A stretch of 64,000 bases of DNA from an uncultured Erythrobacteraceae bacterium. Lineage in GTDB: Bacteria; Pseudomonadota; Alphaproteobacteria; Sphingomonadales; Sphingomonadaceae. Numbering within the stretch: position 1 is the stretch's first letter; each line of letters begins with the position of its first letter. The DNA is taken from positions 6,170 through 70,169 of the forward strand of contig CAMLQG010000004.1 in the NCBI GenBank assembly GCA_946482075.1. Reading direction: 5' to 3'. The notes under the pieces are model-generated. The model was not told the origin of the DNA. It did no database searches and worked only from the letters and a program-made list of their open reading frames with translations. The position numbers and the translations under genes were made by a program. This document shows, piece after piece, positions 55,369-63,555 of the stretch.

Positions 55369-56129
55369 GGGATGAACCTTCCGGCTAGGCCTGCGAGAGA
55401 GGCGTGGTGGGTGAAGTCGAGCGTGAGCGGCGTGACCGCGACGTAACCCTTGGCGATGGCTTCCAGATCGGTGTCCTCGGCCAGCGTATGTTCGATGCCG
55501 TGAAGGCCGAACCAGTAATAGTTGAAGCCGCGCGGATCGACGCCTTTGACCACGGTTCCGCGCGCATAATCATGGAAACCCTGCCGCACGATGCGGATGC
55601 CGCGCACGTGCGCGGCGTCGAGCGGCGGGAAATTGACGTTGACCAGCGTGCGCTCCGCGAATGGCGCGTCGAGCAGGGGTGCGAGCACTTTCGGCCCCCA
55701 TGCGAGCGCGGCGGAAAAGGAGACGGCGTCCGCCTCGTCCACCCGTGCATAGACCTGGCTGAATGCGATCGAGCGGATGCCGGCGAGGGCGCCTTCGAAG
55801 GCGGCGGAAACGGTGCCGGAATAGGTCACGTCGTCGCCCAGATTGGCCCCGCGATTGACGCCGGAGAGGATCAGGTCGGGCGGGCCGTCCAGCACTTCGC
55901 GCAGGCCCAGCGTGACCGCGTCGGTCGGCGTGCCCGTAACCGAATAACGCCGCTCTCCATGGCGGTGAAGGCGGACGGGGCGATTGAGGGATAGCGAATG
56001 GCCCGCGCCCGACTGCTCCTCCGCAGGGGCGCAGATCCAGATATCGTCGCTGAACTGCCGGGCGATGGCTTCCAGCACTTCCAGGCCCGGTGCGTGGATC
56101 CCGTCATCATTGGTCAGCAGGATACGCAT
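55365..56129 (-). CDS. surE: 5'-nucleotidase SurE
   Basis: SurE dephosphorylates nucleoside monophosphates and polyphosphate, in stationary-phase survival. The 254-residue protein has the metal motif LTNDDGIHAPG (residues 5-15), the SGVNRGANLGDDVTYSGTV block and VNVNFPP. ATG 56129 is clear. It overlaps the LysM/M23 gene start and lies 18 nt after serS, so the order serS-surE-nlpD-like forms one transcript. Confidence 0.95.
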   Translation of the reverse strand: MRILLTNDDGIHAPGLEVLEAIARQFSDDIWICAPAEEQSGAGHSLSLNRPVRLHRHGERRYSVTGTPTDAVTLGLREVLDGPPDLILSGVNRGANLGDDVTYSGTVSAAFEGALAGIRSIAFSQVYARVDEADAVSFSAALAWGPKVLAPLLDAPFAERTLVNVNFPPLDAAHVRGIRIVRQGFHDYARGTVVKGVDPRGFNYYWFGLHGIEHTLAEDTDLEAIAKGYVAVTPLTLDFTHHASLAGLAGRFIP

Positions 56130-56147
56130 CAGAGCCTTTCTGCGCGG

Positions 56148-57422
56148 TTACGGTTCGAGTTTCGTGAGGCCACCCATATAAGGATGCAGGGCTGCGGGCA
56201 CGTCCACCGATCCGTCCTCATTCTGACAGTTTTCGAGCACCGCGACCAGAGTCCGCCCCACGGCGAGGCCTGAGCCGTTCAGCGTATGGACAAAGGCCGT
56301 CTGCTTCTCGCCGGGGCTGCGGAAACGGGCGTTCATCCGCCGGCCCTGATAGTCGCCGCACCAGCTGATCGAGGAGATCTCGCGATAGGCGCCCTGGCCC
56401 GGCAGCCAGACTTCGAGATCGAAAGTCTTCTTCGCCGTCGCTCCCATGTCGCCTGCGCAGAGCAGCATCTTGCGATAGGGCAGGCCGAGCGCTCTGAGGA
56501 TGCCTTCGGCCGAGGCGACCATGTGATCGTGTTCCGCCTGCCAGTCTTCCGGGCGGCAGATGCTGACGAGCTCCACCTTGTCGAACTGGTGCTGGCGGAT
56601 ATAGCCGCGCGTATCCTTGCCCGCCGCGCCCGCTTCCGAGCGGAAGCAGGGCGTGAGCGCCGTCATCCGCAGGGGCAGGGCGGCGCCATCGAGGATCTGT
56701 TCGCGCACCGCATTGGTCAGCGAGACTTCGGCCGTGGGGATCAGCCAGCGGCCGTCGGTGGTGCGGAAGAGATCGTCGGCGAATTTCGGCAGCTGGCCCG
56801 TGCCGAACACCGCATCGTCGCGCACCAGCAAAGGCGGGGCGCATTCCGTATAGCCGTTCGCCGCCGTCTGCGTGTCCAGCATGAACTGCCCGATCGCGCG
56901 CTGCAGGCGCGCCATTTGCCCGCGCAGGAAGGTGAAGCGCGCGCCGGAGATCGCCGCACCGGTCTCGAAATCGAGGCCCAGGGCCGGGCCGAGATCGGCA
57001 TGCTCCTTGGGCCGGAAGGAGAATTCCCGCTTCTCGCCCCAGCGCGAGATTTCGACATTGCCCGCCTCGTCCTCGCCGGGCGGCACGTCGTCATGCGGCA
57101 GGTTGGGCAGGCGGGCGAGCACGTCGTTCATCCGTTCGGACAGGGCGCGGTCCAGCTCTTCGAGCGCGGGGAGCGATTGCTTCAGTTCCGCGACTTCGGC
57201 CTTCAGCGCGTCCGCCGTGGCCGCATCCCCTTTGCCCATGGCCTGGCCGATCGCCTTGGAGGCTTCGTTGCGGCGGTTCTGCGCCATCTGCATCCGGGTG
57301 GCGACATCGCGCCGTTCGGCATCCAGCGCCAGCAGCTCGGCCGAAGCGGGAGCGACTCCACGGCGGGCAAGGCCGGCATCGAACGCATCGGGCGTTTCGC
57401 GGATCAGGCGGATATCGTGCAT
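56148..57422 (-). CDS. serS: Serine-tRNA ligase
   Basis: SerRS charges tRNA(Ser). The 424-residue protein has a long N-terminal coiled coil (about 25-105; [20 protein letters not shown]) that binds the tRNA arm. A class II core follows with motif 2 ([20 protein letters not shown]) and motif 3 ([16 protein letters not shown]). ATG 57422 fits the conserved [11 protein letters not shown]. surE follows on the same transcript. Confidence 0.96.
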   Translation of the reverse strand: MHDIRLIRETPDAFDAGLARRGVAPASAELLALDAERRDVATRMQMAQNRRNEASKAIGQAMGKGDAATADALKAEVAELKQSLPALEELDRALSERMNDVLARLPNLPHDDVPPGEDEAGNVEISRWGEKREFSFRPKEHADLGPALGLDFETGAAISGARFTFLRGQMARLQRAIGQFMLDTQTAANGYTECAPPLLVRDDAVFGTGQLPKFADDLFRTTDGRWLIPTAEVSLTNAVREQILDGAALPLRMTALTPCFRSEAGAAGKDTRGYIRQHQFDKVELVSICRPEDWQAEHDHMVASAEGILRALGLPYRKMLLCAGDMGATAKKTFDLEVWLPGQGAYREISSISWCGDYQGRRMNARFRSPGEKQTAFVHTLNGSGLAVGRTLVAVLENCQNEDGSVDVPAALHPYMGGLTKLEP

Positions 57423-57508
57423 GGCCGGGCTATGACGCGTGGCACGGCGCCATGCAAGCGGTGCTCAAGAGGTTTCCGCAAGTTGGTTAACGGAAACGAC
57501 AATTCCTT

Positions 57509-59599
57509 TCACCCCAGCATCTCCCCGATCTTCGCGGCCAGATTGTCGAGCGTGAAGGGTTTGGCGATCATCGCCATGTTGGTGCCCAGGAAATTGGACC
57601 GGATCGCTGCGTTCTCGGCATAGCCGGTGATGAACAGGATCGGCAGGTCCGAACGATGCGCGCGCGCGATCTCCGCCAGCTGGCGGCCGTTCATGTCGGG
57701 CAGGCCGACGTCGGAGACCATCAGGTCCAGCTCCCGTTCGGAACTCAGCACGGCGACCGCTTCGCGCGGATGCGATGCCAGGATCGCGTTGTAGCCCAGC
57801 TCCTCCAGCACGTCCTGCACCAGCAGGCGCACGGAATCGTCGTCCTCGATCACCAGCACCGTCTGGCCCGCGCCGTCATTGTCGGCCTGGTGCGGCTTCA
57901 CCGCCTGGTCCTCGCCCTCGGCTTCCCCGGCCTGGAGGAAGATCTTCACGACCGTGCCTTCGCCTTCGCGGCTTTCGAGCACGATCTGCCCGCCGCTCTG
58001 CTGCACGAAGCCGTAGACCATGGACAGGCCGAGGCCCGTCCCCTGGCCGATCGGCTTGGTGGTGAAGAAGGGTTCGTAGATCTTTTCCATCAGCTCGGGC
58101 GAGATGCCCACGCCGGTATCCGCGACCGAAAGCAAGACATAGCGGCCGGGCTGGATATCGGGATGGGTCAGCGCATAGTCGCTGTCGAGATCCACGAGGC
58201 CGGTCTCGATAGTCAGCGTGCCGCCATCGGGCATGGCGTCGCGCGCGTTGATCGCGAGGTTGAGCAGCGCGCTTTCGAGCTGGTTCGCATCGACCCTGGC
58301 CATCGGCAGGTCTTCGCCCGGCCGGATCGCCACCTTGATGCGTTCGCTCATCGTGCGCTTGAGCAGGTCTTCCAGCGACAGGATCAGCAGGTTGACATCG
58401 ACCGGCCGCGTGTCGAGCGACTGGCGGCGGGAAAAGGCCAGCAATCGCTGGGTGAGCGCCGCGGCGCGCTGCGCCGAGGTGGAAGCCGCGTCCATGAACC
58501 GGTCGAGCCCTTCGAGCCGCCCGCCGGCGATGCGGCGCTTCACGATGTCGAGCGAACCGATGATGCCGGTCAGCATGTTGTTGAAGTCATGCGCGATGCC
58601 GCCGGTGAGCTGGCCGATCGCTTCCATCTTCTGGCTTTGCCGCAGCGAGGCTTCCGCTCGCTCGCGTTCCTCGGTTTCGGCCCGAAGCCGCGCCAGCGCA
58701 TCGGCCAGATCGGCCGTGCGGGCGGCGACTTCCGCTTCGAGCTGTTCCGCTGCGTCGGCCAGCGCCTTCTGCGCTTTCTTCTGATCGTCGATATCCACGA
58801 TGACCGAGATCGCGCCGACGATCCTGTCCCGGCCGTCGGTCAGCGGAGTGGCGCTCACGCGGGTCCAGATGGGGTCCTGTCCGGGCGAATGATAGAGATA
58901 TTCGGTGGGCGGGGAGGGGCGGCCCGCCAAGGCGCGCTCGGTAGCGAAATTCTCGCGCGTCAATCGCTTGCCGGTCTCGTCATATCCTTCCCACTGCTCT
59001 TCCCCGGCGGGATCGACCGACGGGATGCGGCCATCCGGGCGGAAGCGGCGGAAAGCCGGATTGGCCAGCAGCGTGGTCTTGTCGGTATTGATGAAGGCCA
59101 CGCCGACGGGCAGGTTTTGCAGCAGCACGTCGAGCCGGCGATACTGGCTGTCGAGCTCCGCCAGCCGATCGCGCATCTCGAACTGGCGCTGGCGCGATTT
59201 CATGGCCGACGCGATGGCGCTGATCAGGGATTCCGAGCCGAGCGGCCGTTCCAATACGATCACGTTGGTGGCGATTTCCGGCAGCCGATCGCGCGCGGCA
59301 TGGGCGGAATTGGGCTGTCTCTGGCCCCGGCCGGCCAGGAGCACGAAGGGCACGTCCGACCATGGAGGCTGGCGCTCCAGCGCGTCGACCAATGGGGCAT
59401 TGTCCCCTATCAATCCTTCTTCCGCGATCAGGATCACACCGACATTCTCGTCAAGCGCGTCAGCGATGTCTTCCAGGCTGTCGCAGACAAGCGCCTGATA
59501 GCCCTGCTTGGTGAGCAGGCCGAACACGGCATCCGCATCGCGCCCGTACGGAGTGCGGATCAATACGCGGAAGCCTTCGGCGGCTGTCCTATGCGCCAC
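57509..59599 (-). CDS. Hybrid histidine kinase with N-terminal pseudo-receiver and PAS domain
   Basis: The 696-residue protein has, in order, a receiver-like N-terminal domain lacking the phospho-Asp (about 10-135; VGVILIAEEGL), a PAS domain (about 155-275; LLQNLPVGVAFINTDKTTLLAN), a coiled coil, and HisKA with His337 (GGIAHDFNNML). An HATPase (LLNLAINARDAMPDGG, VADTGVGIS, GTGLGLSMVYG) and a C-terminal receiver with Asp630 (LMVSDVGLPDMNG) complete it. No membrane segment is visible, so it senses in the cytoplasm. GTG 59599 overlaps the KaiC-like stop by 11 nt, which indicates functional pairing. The signal and output are unknown. Confidence 0.9.
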   Translation of the reverse strand: MAHRTAAEGFRVLIRTPYGRDADAVFGLLTKQGYQALVCDSLEDIADALDENVGVILIAEEGLIGDNAPLVDALERQPPWSDVPFVLLAGRGQRQPNSAHAARDRLPEIATNVIVLERPLGSESLISAIASAMKSRQRQFEMRDRLAELDSQYRRLDVLLQNLPVGVAFINTDKTTLLANPAFRRFRPDGRIPSVDPAGEEQWEGYDETGKRLTRENFATERALAGRPSPPTEYLYHSPGQDPIWTRVSATPLTDGRDRIVGAISVIVDIDDQKKAQKALADAAEQLEAEVAARTADLADALARLRAETEERERAEASLRQSQKMEAIGQLTGGIAHDFNNMLTGIIGSLDIVKRRIAGGRLEGLDRFMDAASTSAQRAAALTQRLLAFSRRQSLDTRPVDVNLLILSLEDLLKRTMSERIKVAIRPGEDLPMARVDANQLESALLNLAINARDAMPDGGTLTIETGLVDLDSDYALTHPDIQPGRYVLLSVADTGVGISPELMEKIYEPFFTTKPIGQGTGLGLSMVYGFVQQSGGQIVLESREGEGTVVKIFLQAGEAEGEDQAVKPHQADNDGAGQTVLVIEDDDSVRLLVQDVLEELGYNAILASHPREAVAVLSSERELDLMVSDVGLPDMNGRQLAEIARAHRSDLPILFITGYAENAAIRSNFLGTNMAMIAKPFTLDNLAAKIGEMLG

Positions 59600-61091
59600 G
59601 GCCGCGATCTTCCATCAGCGGCGCCGGGATGCCGATATATTCCGGTGTTCCCGTCAGCACGCCGCGGAAATTGGACAGCGGTTCGCCCAGGCGGATGCCT
59701 TGCGCATCGATCCGCAATTCGCGGATCGTATCTTCATGCAGCCCGCCACGGTTCTTGATGACCGAGATCGCCTTGCGGATGCGCCCCTCCGCTTCGAAGA
59801 AGCGCAGCAGCACGATCGCGTCGGCGATGTAGGACACGTTCAATCCCTGCGTCTGCATGCTTCCCACCAGCCCCGCCTGGGGATTGATCAGCAGCGTCAC
59901 CACCCCCCGCTGGTTGAGATAGGACAGCAGCTCGTGCAATTGGAGGACCAGCTGCTTCTCCTGCGGCATCGCGGCGACATAGCCGTTGAGGCTGTCGATC
60001 AGCACGATCGAACATTGTCCGGCTTCCACGTCCTCGCGCACGCGGGCTGCGAATTCGCCGGGGGAGATCTCCGCCGGGTCGACCTGCTGGATCTTCAGCA
60101 GTCCGCTTTCAAGACAGCCTTCGATATCGAGATTGAGCGCCTTGGCCCGCGTGATCATCGTGCCGATGCGCTCGTCGAATTCGTAGATCGTGCAATGTTC
60201 GCCCCGTTCGCAGGCGTTGAACAGATATTGCAGCGCCAGCGTGGTCTTGCCCGCGCCCGCGGGGCCGGTGATCAGCGTGCTGGTGCCGCGCAGCGGCCCC
60301 CCGCCCAGCAGCGCGTCCAGTTCGGCAATCCCGCTCGGCAGGGGATCGCCGGCAAACGGCGTGTGATGGTCCGCCGCGATCAGGCGCGGGAACACTTCCA
60401 GCCCTCCGGTGTGGATGACCATGTCGTGATAGCCTGCGGTGAAATTCACGCCGCGCAGCTTCTGGATCTCGCAGCGCCGCCGTGCCGCGCCGAAATCCAG
60501 CGTCAGCCGTTCCAGCGTGATCACGCCGTGGCACAGGCTGTGAAGATGGGAATCGCGCTGGCCTGCATTGCCGGTCAGATCGTCGACCAGCAGAACGGTG
60601 ATGTTACGGCCCGCGAAATATTGTTTGAGAGCCAATACCTGCCGGCGATAGCGCAGCGCATCCTGGGCCAGCAGTCGCATTTCCAACAGGCTGTCGAACA
60701 CCACGCGGGTGGGTCTGATCCGTTCTACTTCCGCTTCGATCAGCCGGATCGTGCCGCCGAGTTCCATTTCCCAACTGTGGAGGATGGACTGTTCGGTGCC
60801 GGGGCCCAGCACTTCCTCCGCCGAGGCCAGCTCGAACAGGCTGATATCATCGAGCGACCAGCCATGCGATGCGGCGACCGCGCGCAGTTCCTCGCTCGTT
60901 TCCGACAAAGTGACGTATAACCCTTTTTCCCCGCTCTTCGCACCGTCGAGCAGGAATTGGAGAGCAAGCGTGGTCTTGCCGGAGCCGGGCGCGCCTTCCA
61001 GCAGATAAAGGCGATTCCTGGGCAGACCTCCCCGAAGAACACGATCGAGGCCCGAAACACCGGTCGAAATCCGCGAAGCCGCATTCTGCAT
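59589..61091 (-). CDS. KaiC-like double-domain ATPase
   Basis: The 500-residue protein has two RecA-like KaiC domains. The first has Walker A EGAPGSGKTT at about 32-41; the second has ITGPAGAGKTT. It resembles the cyanobacterial clock ATPase KaiC and its stress-related relatives in alphaproteobacteria. At the C-terminal phosphosite region (NVSYIADAIVLLRFF) the first Ser is kept but the following Thr is replaced by Tyr. No kaiA or kaiB gene is nearby. ATG 61091 is chosen because AGGGGG lies upstream and it lies 28 nt after an EcfG-type -10; an in-frame ATG at 61166 would start upstream of the promoter. It overlaps the histidine kinase gene. Confidence 0.9.
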   Translation of the reverse strand: MQNAASRISTGVSGLDRVLRGGLPRNRLYLLEGAPGSGKTTLALQFLLDGAKSGEKGLYVTLSETSEELRAVAASHGWSLDDISLFELASAEEVLGPGTEQSILHSWEMELGGTIRLIEAEVERIRPTRVVFDSLLEMRLLAQDALRYRRQVLALKQYFAGRNITVLLVDDLTGNAGQRDSHLHSLCHGVITLERLTLDFGAARRRCEIQKLRGVNFTAGYHDMVIHTGGLEVFPRLIAADHHTPFAGDPLPSGIAELDALLGGGPLRGTSTLITGPAGAGKTTLALQYLFNACERGEHCTIYEFDERIGTMITRAKALNLDIEGCLESGLLKIQQVDPAEISPGEFAARVREDVEAGQCSIVLIDSLNGYVAAMPQEKQLVLQLHELLSYLNQRGVVTLLINPQAGLVGSMQTQGLNVSYIADAIVLLRFFEAEGRIRKAISVIKNRGGLHEDTIRELRIDAQGIRLGEPLSNFRGVLTGTPEYIGIPAPLMEDRGRGA

Positions 61092-61118
61092 CCAAAAACC
61101 CCCTGGCTTGTTCCCCCG

Positions 61119-61143
61119 AACGTTCCAGGGCCGCGCATGTTCC
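61119..61143 (-). promoter_or_regulatory. EcfG-type general-stress promoter of the KaiC-like gene
   Basis: Read on the minus strand: GGAAC (61143-61139), 16 nt, CGTT (61122-61119). This is the EcfG consensus of alphaproteobacteria. It lies 28 nt before the KaiC-like ATG. Confidence 0.85.
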
Positions 61144-61160
61144 TTGGGGCTTATCCCCTT
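61142..61160. repeat. 19-nt element CCTTGGGGCTTATCCCCTT, copy 1
   Basis: The sequence abuts the EcfG -35 box of the KaiC-like gene and recurs at 61962-61980 with one difference (A for T at position 10), upstream of the response-regulator promoter. GGGG and CCCC can pair. It may be an accessory promoter element. Confidence 0.55.
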
Positions 61161-61185
61161 TTGCATGCGGATTTATTTCCCCTTT

Positions 61186-61291
61186 CGTCATTCCCGCGAA
61201 AGCGGGAACCCAGTTCCCAAGGTTTTGCCAAGCGCAGGGGCGCATTGGAGGAAGGGACAGAAGCTGGGTTCCCGCTTTCGCGGGAATGACG
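61186..61291. repeat. Intergenic inverted repeat, CGTCATTCCCGCGAAAGCGGG family
   Basis: CGTCATTCCCGCGAAAGCGG (from 61186) faces CCGCTTTCGCGGGAATGACG (ending 61291), with outer GAACCCAG/CTGGGTTC pairing. It lies between the response-regulator gene and the KaiC-like promoter. Confidence 0.92.
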
Positions 61292-61345
61292 AGGAAAGTT
61301 CGCCGGAATGACGAGGCCGAGCGCGTGCCTGCTCACCTCATTCGA

Positions 61346-61696
61346 TCACGAGGCGGCAAGGACCTGCACCGCGTCGAGAAACTGCGTCGCGCCATAGGGT
61401 TTGGGCAGATACTGGACCGACGCGGCGTCTTCCGGCGCCGTGCCGGATGCGAGCAGCACGCGGATATGGGGCCAGCGATCGTGCACGATATCGATCAGTT
61501 CGAGCCCATTCATCCCTTCGCCCAGCGAAATGTCGGTGAACAGGACCGTAATGTCGTCACGCGTTTCCAATGCTGCCAGCGCTTCCCGCGCATTGCGGGC
61601 TTCGAGCGTGTCGTATCCAGCCTCCTCGGCGAAATCGACGGCGCACATGCGGATCAGGGCTTCGTCCTCGACGATCAGCATGATGGGGTTGGTCAC
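61346..61696 (-). CDS. Single-domain response regulator
   Basis: The 116-residue protein is a lone receiver domain: VEDEALIRM at about 9-17, phospho-Asp55 (VLFTDISLG), LLASGTAP and YLPKPYG. It has no output domain, so it probably passes phosphate or acts by protein contact, as SdrG-type regulators do in sphingomonad general stress signalling; that parallel is inference. GTG 61696 has GGAGAAAGG upstream. An ATG at 61789 would add 31 residues and would lie 27 nt after the EcfG -10, so it is a real alternative start. It lies upstream of the KaiC-like/histidine kinase pair on the same strand. Confidence 0.85.
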   Translation of the reverse strand: MTNPIMLIVEDEALIRMCAVDFAEEAGYDTLEARNAREALAALETRDDITVLFTDISLGEGMNGLELIDIVHDRWPHIRVLLASGTAPEDAASVQYLPKPYGATQFLDAVQVLAAS

Positions 61697-61815
61697 GCGC
61701 CTTTCTCCCGGCAGGTTTCTTTCGTCAGACACATTCGGGCATCGCGACGGCGATCGCGAAGACAGATACCGGAACTCGTCGAGATCCATCGCCCGTCCTC
61801 GTGCACTGGCAAGTA

Positions 61816-61840
61816 AACGGCACGGGACTCAGCGGGTTCC
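61816..61840 (-). promoter_or_regulatory. EcfG-type general-stress promoter of the response regulator
   Basis: Minus strand: GGAAC (61840-61836), 16 nt, CGTT (61819-61816), a second perfect EcfG consensus. It precedes the annotated GTG start by about 120 nt and the alternative ATG 61789 by 27 nt. Confidence 0.85.
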
Positions 61841-62000
61841 CGTGAAAGCAAACGATGATCTTTCGATCATCGCGGGCAAAGATTGCCGCCCTTGCGACCG
61901 ACCATCGAGAAGGATCTCGGACAAGGGGTCAAGTTCGTCGCGCGCAAGCAGAGCCAGTGGGCCTTGGGGCATATCCCCTTCGCACAGGTGCCTCCATTTT

Positions 62001-62030
62001 CGTCATCCCGGGTCAGGCCCGGGGCGACGG
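62001..62030. repeat. Short CGTCATCCCGG palindromic repeat
   Basis: CGTCATCCCGGGTCAGGCCC followed by GGGGCGACGG is a shortened relative of the 15083-15149 repeat. Confidence 0.6.
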
Positions 62031-62111
62031 ATCAAGCGTCCATGCTTCACACGCCGGCTGGCCGGACCAGTTCGGCGCGCCTATCGGTTGTTCGAACTGC
62101 CGGTGCCGGCT

Positions 62112-62140
62112 GAAGCGGCCGCTGCTCCTCAGGCCGCTTC
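62112..62140 (-). terminator. Hairpin overlapping the clpX stop codon
   Basis: GAAGCGGCC (62112-62120) pairs with GGCCGCTTC (62132-62140); the clpX TGA lies in the loop. No T run follows, so a termination role is possible but not shown. Confidence 0.45.
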
Positions 62141-63394
62141 TTCCTTGTCCTTCTTGCCGCCGAGCACGCGCACGGGCTCCTTGCGGCCGTCCACCACGTC
62201 CTTGTCGACCACGACTTCGTTGACGCCTTCCAGCGTCGGCAGGTCGAACATCGTGTCGAGCAGGATGCCTTCCACGATGGAACGCAGGCCGCGCGCGCCG
62301 GTCTTGCGGGCGATCGCCTTCTTGGCGATCGTTTCCAGCGCGTCTTCGGTGAAGGTGAGCTGCACGTCCTCGAGCTCGAACAGCTTCTGGTACTGCTTCA
62401 CCAGCGCGTTCTTGGGTTCGCGCAGGATCTGCACCAGCGCTTCCACATCGAGATCGCGCAGAGTAGCGATCACCGGGAGACGGCCGACGAATTCGGGAAT
62501 CAGGCCGAACTTCAGCAGATCTTCCGGTTCCGCCTTCTCCAGCAGCTCGCCCACGCGGCGCTTGTCCGGATCGGCGACATGCGCGCCGAAGCCGATCGAA
62601 CGCTTCTGCAGGCGATCCGCGATGATCTTTTCCAGCCCGGCGAAAGCGCCTCCGCAGATGAACAGGATGTTCGTCGTGTCCACCTGCAGGAATTCCTGCT
62701 GCGGGTGCTTGCGCCCGCCCTGCGGCGGCACGGAAGCGGTGGTGCCTTCCATCAGCTTGAGCAGCGCCTGCTGCACGCCTTCACCCGACACGTCGCGCGT
62801 GATGGAGGGGTTTTCCGCCTTGCGGGTGATCTTGTCGATCTCGTCGATATAGACGATGCCCTGCTGCGCCTTCTCGACATTGTAGTCGCTCGCCTGCAGC
62901 AGCTTGAGGATGATGTTCTCCACATCCTCGCCCACATAGCCGGCTTCGGTCAGCGTGGTGGCATCCGCCATGGTGAAGGGCACGTCGAAGGTCCGCGCCA
63001 GCGTCTGGGCCAGCAGCGTCTTGCCCGAGCCGGTGGGGCCGACCAGCAGGATGTTCGACTTCGCCAGCTCGATATCGCCGGACTTGCCGCTGTGCTTCAG
63101 CCGCTTGTAGTGATTGTGAACCGCGACCGACAGGACGCGCTTGGCGCGATCCTGGCCGATCACGTAATCGTTGAGCGTGTGGAAGATCTCGTGCGGCGTG
63201 GGCACGCCGCCATCCTTCTTGCCGGCGATGCCGGCCTTGGTTTCCTCGCGAATGATGTCGTTGCAAAGCTCGACGCATTCGTCGCAGATGAACACCGTCG
63301 GACCCGCGATGAGCTTGCGTACTTCATGCTGCGACTTGCCGCAGAAGCTGCAGTAGAGAGTGCTCTTCGAGTCCGATCCGCTCAATTTCGTCAT
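62129..63394 (-). CDS. clpX: ATP-dependent Clp protease ATP-binding subunit ClpX
   Basis: ClpX unfolds substrates and feeds them to ClpP. The 421-residue protein has the N-terminal zinc-binding domain (Cys15, Cys18, Cys37, Cys40; [14 protein letters not shown]), Walker A GPTGSGKT, Walker B VYIDEID, the pore loop GYVGEDVE and the [11 protein letters not shown] sensor-2 segment. ATG 63394 is clear. It follows clpP on the same strand after 161 nt. In Caulobacter ClpXP degrades CtrA with the help of RcdA; an RcdA-like gene is at 36.6 kb. Confidence 0.97.
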   Translation of the reverse strand: MTKLSGSDSKSTLYCSFCGKSQHEVRKLIAGPTVFICDECVELCNDIIREETKAGIAGKKDGGVPTPHEIFHTLNDYVIGQDRAKRVLSVAVHNHYKRLKHSGKSGDIELAKSNILLVGPTGSGKTLLAQTLARTFDVPFTMADATTLTEAGYVGEDVENIILKLLQASDYNVEKAQQGIVYIDEIDKITRKAENPSITRDVSGEGVQQALLKLMEGTTASVPPQGGRKHPQQEFLQVDTTNILFICGGAFAGLEKIIADRLQKRSIGFGAHVADPDKRRVGELLEKAEPEDLLKFGLIPEFVGRLPVIATLRDLDVEALVQILREPKNALVKQYQKLFELEDVQLTFTEDALETIAKKAIARKTGARGLRSIVEGILLDTMFDLPTLEGVNEVVVDKDVVDGRKEPVRVLGGKKDKEEAA

Positions 63395-63555
63395 GCCTTA
63401 ATTCCAGAATCCCGTTGGGGGATTCGATATGTTTAGCCCGGCATCGTCATTAATCAACACGCCTGAACCGGGACTTGATGGCACGTACCACCTTGCGACG
63501 TGCTGAAGCGGAAGGGTTACCGGCTGGTTGCCTTCACTCTCCGCCTGGTCTGCCC

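Larger units (their letters stand above)
61697..62128. other. 432-nt intergenic region between clpX and the response regulator
   Basis: No credible gene is seen here in either strand. It holds the EcfG promoter (61816-61840), a short palindrome around GATGATCTTTCGATCATC (61855-61872), the second 19-nt element (61962-61980), a palindromic repeat (62001-62030) and the hairpin that overlaps the clpX stop (62112-62140). If ATG 61789 is the true regulator start, the coding part extends to 61789. Confidence 0.7.

Noticed and set aside
53920..55446. Plus-strand frame opposite the LysM/M23 gene with internal repeats
   Set aside because: The repeats are the reverse strand of the LysM modules, not a separate repetitive protein.
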